This document shows positions 1 through 6,669 of a stretch of DNA of 55,486 nt, piece by piece. The notes under the pieces are model-generated. The model saw only the letters and a program-made list of their open reading frames with translations. It was not told the origin of the DNA and did no database searches. The position numbers were made by a program, and so were the translations under genes. Location: NCBI GenBank assembly GCA_007119985.1, contig SKOQ01000191.1, positions 1 to 55,486 on the forward strand, given 5' to 3'. This stretch comes from Marinospirillum sp. (lineage in GTDB: Bacteria; Pseudomonadota; Gammaproteobacteria; Pseudomonadales; Halomonadaceae). Each line of letters opens with the position of its first letter. The stretch's first letter is position 1.

Positions 1-552
1 CAGCAGGTGGCCTTATGGGCGCAGCAGCTGACACAACCAGTGGACTGGCTGATCAATACGTCAGGTATCTTGCATGATCAGGCGCAGGATCTTCAGCCAG
101 AAAAATCCCTGCAGCAGCTCAAGCGCCAGTCCTTGATGACCAGCCTGACGCACAATGCGTTCAATCATCTTGTGTTGCTCCAGCAGTTGCAGCCTTACTT
201 AAACAAGCAGCGGCCTGTGGTGATCGCTTCCTTATCGGCGCGCGTGGGCAGTATTGGCGATAATCGTTTAGGCGGCTGGTATGCCTATCGTGCCAGTAAG
301 GCGGCCTTGAATCAGCTGATGCATACAGCCGCGATCGAGTTGCGGCGCACCCATCCTGGTAGCCTCTGTGTGACGCTGCATCCTGGAACAACGGACACAC
401 CGCTTTCTGCCCCCTTTCAGGCGCGCGTGCCAGCTGAGCAGTTATTTGATGCAAAGCAGTCTGCAGCTTATTTGCTTAAGGTGCTGCGTGGTTTAACGCC
501 TGAGCAGACGGGTGGCTTTTTTGCTTGGGATGGGCAGCCGATTCCCTGGTAG
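1..552 (+). CDS. Short-chain dehydrogenase/reductase, C-factor-like (5' truncated)
   Basis: The frame is open from the first base, so the N-terminus with the Rossmann nucleotide-binding glycines lies upstream of the window. What remains is a typical SDR core: an N-T-S-G segment (the usual NNAG position) near the start, a catalytic Ser in the strand ending ASLSARVGS, and the catalytic Tyr/Lys pair in YRASK. The piece HPGTTDTPLS before the C-terminus is typical of C-factor/CsgA-like SDRs. The family uses NAD(P)H to reduce or oxidise small carbonyl or alcohol substrates; the substrate here cannot be told. It is followed 72 bases later by tatD on the same strand. Confidence 0.85.
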   Translation, partial: QQVALWAQQLTQPVDWLINTSGILHDQAQDLQPEKSLQQLKRQSLMTSLTHNAFNHLVLLQQLQPYLNKQRPVVIASLSARVGSIGDNRLGGWYAYRASKAALNQLMHTAAIELRRTHPGSLCVTLHPGTTDTPLSAPFQARVPAEQLFDAKQSAAYLLKVLRGLTPEQTGGFFAWDGQPIPW

Positions 553-624
553 TCGGTACAGATTAGAGGCCCAGTCGCTTTTTGTTGTAGGATAGCGCTT
601 TTGATGCGAATGAGAGGAGTGCCC

Positions 625-1458
625 GTGGCGCAAGAGGCTTTGGTCGATATCGGGGTGAATCTGCTTGATCCTGCGTTTGATGCTGATCGAGAAGCGGTAA
701 TCGCGCGAGCGCAAGAGGCAGGCGTGATTTGGCAGGTGTTAACTGGCACCCAGCTGAAGTGCAGCGAGCAGAGTGTGGCGCTGGCGCAGCAGTATCCTCA
801 GCAGTTGCGCGCGACAGCGGGAGTACACCCCCATCACGCGAGCACATGGCAGCCGGATTGGCAGCAGACTTTGGCCGCTTTGTTGGCCGATCCCTTCTGT
901 GTGGCGGTCGGGGAGACAGGCTTAGATTACAATCGCCTTTTTTCGCCGGAATCAGCCCAGTTGCTGGCCTTTGAGGCGCAGCTTGAACTGGCTGCCGAGA
1001 TGCAAAAGCCCCTTTTTTTGCATGAGCGTGATGCCGCTCAGCCGATGTTAGAGCGATTGCACCACTGGCGCGATGATCTGGCCGGCGGCGTTTTGCACTG
1101 CTTTACTGGTGATAAAAAGGCCCTGTTTGGTTATCTGGATCTGGATCTCTATATTGGCATTACTGGCTGGATCTGTGATGAGCGGCGGGGTCAAGAACTG
1201 GCCTCGCTGGTGAGATCGATTCCGGCTGATCGTCTGTTAATTGAAACCGATGCACCCTGGCTGTTGCCACGCACCATCAAACCGAAACCCAAAAAAGGGC
1301 GTAATGAACCGGCTTTTCTGCCTTGGGTGGTCGAGAAGCTTGCCGCTGAGCGTGGTGAAAGCCCAGCGCGCGTGGCCGCGATCACGACCGCCAATGCGTG
1401 CCGTCTTTTTGCGCTTCCCCTTGCTGAATCCACTGACCCATCAGGAGAACCCCTGTGA
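625..1458 (+). CDS. tatD: TatD family metal-dependent hydrolase / DNase
   Basis: About 277 residues, the usual TatD length. Motifs of the amidohydrolase-fold TatD family are visible in order: DIGVNL at the N-terminus, GVHPHH, a GETGLD strand with the metal-binding Glu, LHERDA, LHCFTG, and the IETDAPWLLPR segment with the metal-binding Asp. GITGWICDERRG and the LLPR ending resemble E. coli TatD itself more than its paralogues YcfH and YjjV. TatD is a cytoplasmic 3'-5' exonuclease acting on DNA/RNA ends. I chose GTG at 625 because AGAGGAG lies 6 bases upstream; upstream in-frame TTG 601 and ATG 604 have no comparable ribosome site. The stop overlaps the next start (GTGA), suggesting translational coupling. 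Confidence 0.9.
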   Translation: MAQEALVDIGVNLLDPAFDADREAVIARAQEAGVIWQVLTGTQLKCSEQSVALAQQYPQQLRATAGVHPHHASTWQPDWQQTLAALLADPFCVAVGETGLDYNRLFSPESAQLLAFEAQLELAAEMQKPLFLHERDAAQPMLERLHHWRDDLAGGVLHCFTGDKKALFGYLDLDLYIGITGWICDERRGQELASLVRSIPADRLLIETDAPWLLPRTIKPKPKKGRNEPAFLPWVVEKLAAERGESPARVAAITTANACRLFALPLAESTDPSGEPL

Positions 1459-1949
1459 GCTTTCCTACATTTATTGCGATTGAGGCGGCAACGCAAGAGC
1501 TGGATAGCCCGCCTTTGCATATTGCTTGGTCTTTGCCAACTGGGGAGATTAAACAGGCCCGCATTGCGGCAGATGAATCTTGGACACAAGAAGATCAGCC
1601 CCTCTGGGAGGCCGATGCGGCCGAGGCCTATGCACCGGCTGAAATCGTGCGTGAATTCCTCTATGACCAGCAGGATGAAGTGCTTTATCTGACAGAAATG
1701 ATGCCGGCTGAGGCCTGGTTGAGTCGTCTGTTTGATGCCGCAGGTCAGGAGATGAGTTTTGAACTTCAGCCTGCTGCAGAGCTGATCGGTGATGCCTCCC
1801 TTTGGCAGCAGACCTACCGTGAAACACTCGATTTTCTTGGCCTCGATCCAGAGCGGGCAGAAGATCAAGTACGAGCCTTGTTAGAGGTGCATGTATTGCT
1901 CAGCGGTGAGCAGCCAGAGATCAGCAGTGAGAGCGCAGCTGATTTCTAA
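1455..1949 (+). CDS. Hypothetical protein, possibly a degenerate DEDD-type exonuclease fold
   Basis: 164 residues, acidic, with no signal peptide or membrane segment. GTG start at 1455 overlaps the tatD stop by four bases, and AGGAG is placed properly upstream. I do not firmly recognise the family. The N-terminus (FIAIEAATQ), the middle (PAEIVREFL) and the C-terminal helix (RAEDQVRALLEVHVL) are laid out somewhat like small DEDD 3'-5' exoribonucleases, but the expected D-x-E at the first strand is I-x-E and the final acidic site is not clear, so activity would be doubtful. Coupling to tatD hints at a nucleic-acid-related role. The gene is real by overlap and composition; function is unknown. 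Confidence 0.75.
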   Translation: MSFPTFIAIEAATQELDSPPLHIAWSLPTGEIKQARIAADESWTQEDQPLWEADAAEAYAPAEIVREFLYDQQDEVLYLTEMMPAEAWLSRLFDAAGQEMSFELQPAAELIGDASLWQQTYRETLDFLGLDPERAEDQVRALLEVHVLLSGEQPEISSESAADF

Positions 1950-2001
1950 GAAATTTCTGATTAACTAATGCACTTGATATAGACGCAGTGAATAGAGATT
2001 A

Positions 2002-2018
2002 AACGCCAGTCGGGCGTT
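2002..2018 (+). promoter_or_regulatory. Small hairpin in the ribE leader
   Basis: A perfect 6-bp inverted repeat (AACGCC/GGCGTT) with a 5-base loop lies 19 bases before the ribE ATG. There is no T run after it, so it is not a classical terminator. The gap is also far too short for an FMN riboswitch. It may only be a local mRNA structure. Confidence 0.3.
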
Positions 2019-2037
2019 CGACTTCATGAGGTGTAAG

Positions 2038-2661
2038 ATGTTTACCGGTATTGTTCAGGGTGTGGCCCCACTTCGCTCTTTAGAAAAAAAGCCCCAGCTG
2101 CATACACTGGGTTTGGCGATTCCTGCTACCCAGCGAGAGCAGCTCACGCTCGGAGCGAGTATTGCGCTCAATGGCGTCTGTCTGACGGTGACCCACTGGG
2201 ACGAAGCGGCGGTGTATTTTGATGTGATGATCGCCAGCCTGCAGTTAACGAACCTAGGCCAGCTGGCGGTGGGCGATCAGGTGAATTTTGAGCGTGCTGC
2301 GCGCTTTGGTGACGAGATCGGCGGCCATGCCATGTCTGGGCATGTGATGGGCTGTGTCACCCTGTGTCAGCGGCATGAATTAGATGCGGACAATCTACGT
2401 TTGGATTTTAGCCTGCCGCCCCAGTGGAAGAAGTATATCTTCAATAAAGGCTATATTGGGCTGAATGGTTGTAGTTTGACCATCGCAGAAGTCCACGAAG
2501 ATCGTTTTAGCGTGTATCTGATTCCTGAAACACGCCGTGCCACGACTTTTGGCCTGTTGCCTGAAGGCAGCCAGGTGAATCTGGAAATCGATCCACAAAC
2601 CCAGGTCATCGTGGATAGCGTCGAGCGGGTATTAGCCCAGCGTCAGCTTGGAGAAATCTAG
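2038..2661 (+). CDS. ribE: Riboflavin synthase, alpha chain
   Basis: Catalyses dismutation of two 6,7-dimethyl-8-ribityllumazine molecules to riboflavin, the last step of riboflavin synthesis. The 207-residue protein shows the family's internal duplication of two beta-barrels: barrel 1 starts with MFTGIV and carries IALNGVCLTV; barrel 2 carries MSGHVMG and IGLNGCSLTI. The ATG at 2038 is chosen because MFTGIV is the canonical N-terminus and GAGGTG precedes it; an upstream in-frame codon at 2026 would add four odd residues. No other riboflavin genes are adjacent. The next gene, ung, starts 3 bases after the stop and is probably cotranscribed. Confidence 0.96.
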   Translation: MFTGIVQGVAPLRSLEKKPQLHTLGLAIPATQREQLTLGASIALNGVCLTVTHWDEAAVYFDVMIASLQLTNLGQLAVGDQVNFERAARFGDEIGGHAMSGHVMGCVTLCQRHELDADNLRLDFSLPPQWKKYIFNKGYIGLNGCSLTIAEVHEDRFSVYLIPETRRATTFGLLPEGSQVNLEIDPQTQVIVDSVERVLAQRQLGEI

Positions 2662-2663
2662 TC

Positions 2664-3407
2664 ATGGCATTGCCAGCATCAGCCGCCTCGATGGCCTTGA
2701 CACGACGTCCAGTGCCTGATGACTGGATGGCGGCGGGTCTTGAGGCCGAGTTACAACAGCCCTATGTTGACCAGCTGCGTGATTTTCTACGTGCAGAGAA
2801 GCAGGCGGGCAAGCAGATTTATCCACCGAGTCATCAGTGGTTTACCGCCTTTTGGCAGACGCCGCTGAGTGAGGTCAAGGTGGTGATTTTAGGGCAGGAC
2901 CCCTATCACGGCCCAGGGCAGGCACAGGGTTTGAGTTTTTCAGTTCCTTCGGGGGTGCGAGTGCCGCCTTCTTTGCTCAATATTTACAAGGAGCAGGCGC
3001 GGGATCTCGGGATTCAGCAGCCCGCGCAGGGGGATCTAACGCCTTGGGCGCAGCAGGGTGTGCTGCTTTTGAATGCGGTTTTGACGGTGGAAGCGGGTCA
3101 AGCGGCCTCGCATCAAGGACAGGGGTGGGAAAGGCTGACAGATCGGGTACTGGAGATCATCAACCAGCACAGCCAAGGCGTGGTGTTTTTACTCTGGGGG
3201 GCTTTTGCGCGTAAAAAAGCAGCGCAGATTGATCGTCAACGTCACCTAGTGCTTGAAGCGCCCCACCCTTCGCCTCTTTCTGCTCATCGCGGCTTTATTG
3301 GTTGTGGGCATTTTAGTGCTGCGAATCAGTGGTTGATCAGCCAAGGGCGGACACCGATCAATTGGCAGCTGCCAGCAGCATCTACTGCTGGCGAGCGGCC
3401 ATCCTGA
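2664..3407 (+). CDS. ung: Uracil-DNA glycosylase, family 1
   Basis: Removes uracil from DNA as the first step of base-excision repair. All family-1 landmarks are present: the water-activating loop GQDPYHG with its catalytic Asp, LLLNAVLTVE (uracil-contact Asn in LLN), LLWGAFARKK, and the DNA-intercalation loop HPSPLSAHRGFIG with the catalytic His. At 247 residues it is slightly longer than E. coli Ung because of about 20 extra N-terminal residues. It starts immediately after ribE and converges with the FapA-family gene 6 bases downstream. Confidence 0.97.
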   Translation: MALPASAASMALTRRPVPDDWMAAGLEAELQQPYVDQLRDFLRAEKQAGKQIYPPSHQWFTAFWQTPLSEVKVVILGQDPYHGPGQAQGLSFSVPSGVRVPPSLLNIYKEQARDLGIQQPAQGDLTPWAQQGVLLLNAVLTVEAGQAASHQGQGWERLTDRVLEIINQHSQGVVFLLWGAFARKKAAQIDRQRHLVLEAPHPSPLSAHRGFIGCGHFSAANQWLISQGRTPINWQLPAASTAGERPS

Positions 3408-3413
3408 AGGCGG

Positions 3414-5117
3414 CTAACGCATCTGCACTTCACCATCGCGCAAGAAGAAGGTGACCTTGCCCAAATCATTGCGGGGTGAGAACTGGGCTTCATCAATCTC
3501 AAGGAGTGTGCCAGGAAAGCAGGTTTTACGCACATGGATGCGCGCATGCTGGCGCTCCTTGATTTCTTCTTGAATCTTCGCAAGCCGATCATAAAGACTG
3601 TTTTCCTGAGCCTGCAGCTGATTACGGGCTTGGAGGATTTGTTGTTTCTTCTCTTCGGTAATTGGTTTGCGCAGCTGCTTAATTTTGGCAACCAGCTCTT
3701 TGAGCTTGCTTTTTTGGATCTCGATCTGTTGAAGCTTATGGTTGATCTTAGTCGATTCTTGCTTGAGATCGTCCGTCCCGCCGACGCGTAGATGGGTTTG
3801 CACGTTGGCGGGTGCGCCCGAGATGCCAATATCAATGAACTGATTAGCTTCAGCCAGGCCGCCAACAATGGCTCCCTTACCGAGCAGATGGATTTTAATG
3901 CCGGCTTTGATGTTCGAATGGAGTATCTGTTTTTGCACCACGACTTCTTGAGCGGCCTTCACCTTGGCTTCTTGAATAAAGCGTGCCTTGACGGTGACGC
4001 CTGCATGTAAGTAGGCCTCAGTCGTGCTTTCGTTCGCATCCTTGAGTGGTTTGCCGCGCTCCTCTTTGGCTTTGCGGCCGATCACGCCGCCGCCGATTTC
4101 AATGCTGCCACCGGCTTTGATATAAGCCGCTTCCACCAAGCCACCGACCTTGACGTCTCCAGTGACTTCGATCTTCATGCCAGGATTGACATTGCCCTTG
4201 ACGAAGACGCTGCCATCAAAACGGACGTGGCCAGATTTAAGGCCCACTTCTTCCAGCTTGAGTACCTGCTCAACCAGTGCCCCTTTTTCATGAACCACAG
4301 GCATTCCTGCTACGCTGGAGAGAAGAAGGTCATGGTCATCCGGTGCAAGCTTGACGGTCTCGTCTTTGGCTGACAGGGTGATATCTTTGCCGTTACGGCC
4401 TTTAATCGTCTTACCGGTGACCGTCCAGCCTGTTTTGCCCTGAGTTGGTGGATGACGACGCACGAGCGCTTGATCTGCATCGACATGCGGGAAGTCGCCG
4501 AGCTCAAAGAAATCCACCTGCCCTTCAGCATTCATCTGTGGGCGACGATCCATGATTTCATCGATCAGCGGTTCAAGCCAGGCGTCATCGCCATCATAGG
4601 CGCTTTCACCATAGGCCACGATCTGGCAGACAGGCAGCCCTGTTTGACGTAGTTGCCGACAAGTGGTTTCAGACGTCAGCTCCGCAAGGCTTTCATCGAT
4701 CAAGCCGCGTACAATGTGTGCTTCTTGCAAGGCTTTATTGAGTGTTGCGCTGCTGATGTCTTGGCCTCGGCCCTGTGGTGGGAAGAGCACAACACTGGCT
4801 AGCATTTGATTGGGGCTGAGATGGACTTCGACACGAGCATCGACAGGACCACCCAAACGCTGCTCGCAGGCTTCACCTCGGCGCATGGCATCCAAGAGCA
4901 CAGCCAAGGCCGCAGATTCGATGGGATAATCGGCAGCAGGAAAGCCAGCTAAGTCCATGATCTGTGGGAAGTCTTCAGGTTCAAACGGTTGTACCATGCC
5001 TGTGGGTTGATGTGTCGCCCAAATGTCCCCTTGCTCATCTTCTTTAAAGGTGAGTCCAAGCTCTTCCGGAGTCGGAATGCTCAGCATCAGATCTGTGTCG
5101 TCTGGTTGCTGTCCCAT
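3414..5117 (-). CDS. FapA family (DUF342) polymer-forming protein
   Basis: 567 residues. The N-terminal ~230 residues form an acidic, mixed domain. From about residue 230 the sequence becomes a repetitive, glycine-rich right-handed beta-helix (for example VRFDGSVFVKGNV, IEVTGDVKVGGLVE, AYIKAGGSIEIGGGV), followed by a lysine-rich coiled coil around residues 450-530 and a short C-terminal beta segment. This is the FapA/DUF342 layout. Vibrio FapA binds the histidine kinase/glucose-PTS system to affect flagellar pole localisation, but most members are uncharacterised and the name does not prove a flagellar role. No flagellar genes are nearby. It is separated by about 245 bp from the divergent small gene at 5364. 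Confidence 0.85.
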   Translation of the reverse strand: MGQQPDDTDLMLSIPTPEELGLTFKEDEQGDIWATHQPTGMVQPFEPEDFPQIMDLAGFPAADYPIESAALAVLLDAMRRGEACEQRLGGPVDARVEVHLSPNQMLASVVLFPPQGRGQDISSATLNKALQEAHIVRGLIDESLAELTSETTCRQLRQTGLPVCQIVAYGESAYDGDDAWLEPLIDEIMDRRPQMNAEGQVDFFELGDFPHVDADQALVRRHPPTQGKTGWTVTGKTIKGRNGKDITLSAKDETVKLAPDDHDLLLSSVAGMPVVHEKGALVEQVLKLEEVGLKSGHVRFDGSVFVKGNVNPGMKIEVTGDVKVGGLVEAAYIKAGGSIEIGGGVIGRKAKEERGKPLKDANESTTEAYLHAGVTVKARFIQEAKVKAAQEVVVQKQILHSNIKAGIKIHLLGKGAIVGGLAEANQFIDIGISGAPANVQTHLRVGGTDDLKQESTKINHKLQQIEIQKSKLKELVAKIKQLRKPITEEKKQQILQARNQLQAQENSLYDRLAKIQEEIKERQHARIHVRKTCFPGTLLEIDEAQFSPRNDLGKVTFFLRDGEVQMR

Positions 5118-5363
5118 AGATGTTCCCTTGGCTGTACGAGGCTGAGTGCATCACGAGCAGGAGTGTGTGATGCTTTCAGTTTAAAAACCTTGATCTTAAT
5201 AGTCATTTTAAGTGAAAGATAGACATAGTAACGCCACATCTTCAACTCTGGCATCAGTCTTTTGTGACGCTTTGTAGCAACTTAAGGCAAAAAGCCAACT
5301 GACTCCTTGAGGAAGAAGGTTTATCATGCAAATTATCTTGTTGACTAGAAAGAGGGATGCCGC

Positions 5364-5693
5364 ATGGCGATGACACGCAGAGCCAAAATCAGACGCGCTC
5401 GCCAGTTGATTGCACTGACCTTGCTCGCTGAGTTGAAGACCAATCAACGTAATTTGCTCTCGCTGATCTTAGATAAAGCGACCTTCTGGTCCGAAGATCG
5501 CCAAGCCTTGCGCTTGCCGCCTCTTCCTCAGGCTGTGCAGATGCAAATCGCACGCAGCCAAGGCCAGCGCCTCTATCGTCTGCGTGAGGCGGTCTTCCAT
5601 CTGGCTCCGAAAAAGAGTCCAGAAGCACGGCACCTTATTTATCGTGATGATGTTTATCAGCCCCGCCTACCCGGTGGAACGCGTCGCCATTGA
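5364..5693 (+). CDS. Small basic hypothetical protein
   Basis: 109 residues, strongly basic at both ends (RRAKIRRAR near the start, a basic RRH terminus), with a helical middle. No signal peptide, membrane segment or metal motif. A purine-rich GAGGG lies about 9 bases upstream of the ATG; ATG 5370 is an alternative start. The charge pattern would suit binding nucleic acid or an acidic partner, but I do not recognise it. It sits just upstream of the two-receiver regulator on the same strand, 60 bases apart, so they may share a transcript. Confidence 0.6.
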   Translation: MAMTRRAKIRRARQLIALTLLAELKTNQRNLLSLILDKATFWSEDRQALRLPPLPQAVQMQIARSQGQRLYRLREAVFHLAPKKSPEARHLIYRDDVYQPRLPGGTRRH

Positions 5694-5753
5694 ATCCACT
5701 CTTAGGCTGTTGTGGACTGAGTGAGCTGGATCAGAATAAGAGGAGATTATAGG

Positions 5754-6560
5754 ATGAAAGGTCAAGCGGTTTTATCTCTCGATGAGTTAGGGGTGCTCTT
5801 GGTTGAGCCCTCCTCAACACAAAGAAAAATACTGCAAAGTCAGCTGAACGCCCAAGGGATAGAGCAGCTAGAGGTCGTTGGATCAGCGCGTGAAGCCTTG
5901 ATGAAAATGCGCACCTATGTCCCTGATCTGCTGATCACCAGTCTCTATTTGCCTGATGCTCAAGCCCATGAGCTCTTTGCCTTGATGCAGCGTGATCCAC
6001 GCCTGCAGGACGTGGCAAAAATGGTGGTTTCCAGTGAACAAAAACGCGAGAACCTTGAAGCCGTTCGCCAAGCTGGTGTGCTGGCGCTTCTCCCTAAACC
6101 TTTTAACCGCCAAGATCTCGTGCGCGCACTCTCCTCAACACTGGAGTATTTGACGCATGAAGAAATGGATCTCGAACTCTATGATGTGACTCAGCTGCGC
6201 GTGCTGGTGGTCGATGACTCACGCATGGCGCGTAATCACCTGATGCGCGTGCTCAGACAGATTGGCGTTGAGCACTTTGATGAGGCGGCTGATGGACAGC
6301 AGGGCATCACACTGCTGGAACAAAATACCTATGATCTGGTCGTCACTGATTACAATATGCCGGTGATGGATGGCGAAGCTTTGATCAACCATATCCGCCA
6401 GTCTCCCAACTATTCACATGTGCCTGTGATGATGGTGACTTCAGAAGATGAATCGCGTTTGGCTTCTGTACGCCAGTCTGGTGTTTCTGCAATTTGCGAT
6501 AAGCCTTTTGAAGTCCACCAAGTGAAGCAGCTTTTAGTGGCCTTACTCGAATCTGAGTAG
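5754..6560 (+). CDS. Response regulator with two receiver domains, the first degenerate
   Basis: 268 residues made only of two CheY-like receivers. The C-terminal receiver (about 146-268) is complete: acidic pair D154-D155, phospho-acceptor D199 in DLVVTDYNMP, Thr/Ser in MMVTS and the switch Lys250. The N-terminal receiver (about 10-130) has V-E-P instead of the acidic pair and Ser63 where the phospho-acceptor Asp should be (LLITSLYLP), but keeps the Lys-Pro (PKPF). It is therefore likely a pseudo-receiver used for dimerisation or partner binding. There is no output domain, so it probably acts by protein-protein contact. ATG 5754 is preceded by AGGAGATTATAGG. The c-di-GMP gene 110 bases downstream is a candidate partner. 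Confidence 0.92.
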   Translation: MKGQAVLSLDELGVLLVEPSSTQRKILQSQLNAQGIEQLEVVGSAREALMKMRTYVPDLLITSLYLPDAQAHELFALMQRDPRLQDVAKMVVSSEQKRENLEAVRQAGVLALLPKPFNRQDLVRALSSTLEYLTHEEMDLELYDVTQLRVLVVDDSRMARNHLMRVLRQIGVEHFDEAADGQQGITLLEQNTYDLVVTDYNMPVMDGEALINHIRQSPNYSHVPVMMVTSEDESRLASVRQSGVSAICDKPFEVHQVKQLLVALLESE

Positions 6561-6669
6561 ATTTTGGCCACTGTGTCCTTAAGAAACCAGCGATGCAGGA
6601 AGCAGGCTGGGCAGAGCAAAACAGCATAAGCCAACAGGAAGGTGATGAGATGATATTGAGGAGTGGGCC

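Noticed and set aside
1191..1868. 225-codon minus-strand reading frame over tatD and the following gene
   Set aside because: It runs antisense to two well-supported overlapping genes, its protein lacks any family motif and it has no ribosome site.
1950..2037. FMN riboswitch before ribE
   Set aside because: The gap is only 88 bases and lacks the aptamer's conserved parts; only a short hairpin is present.
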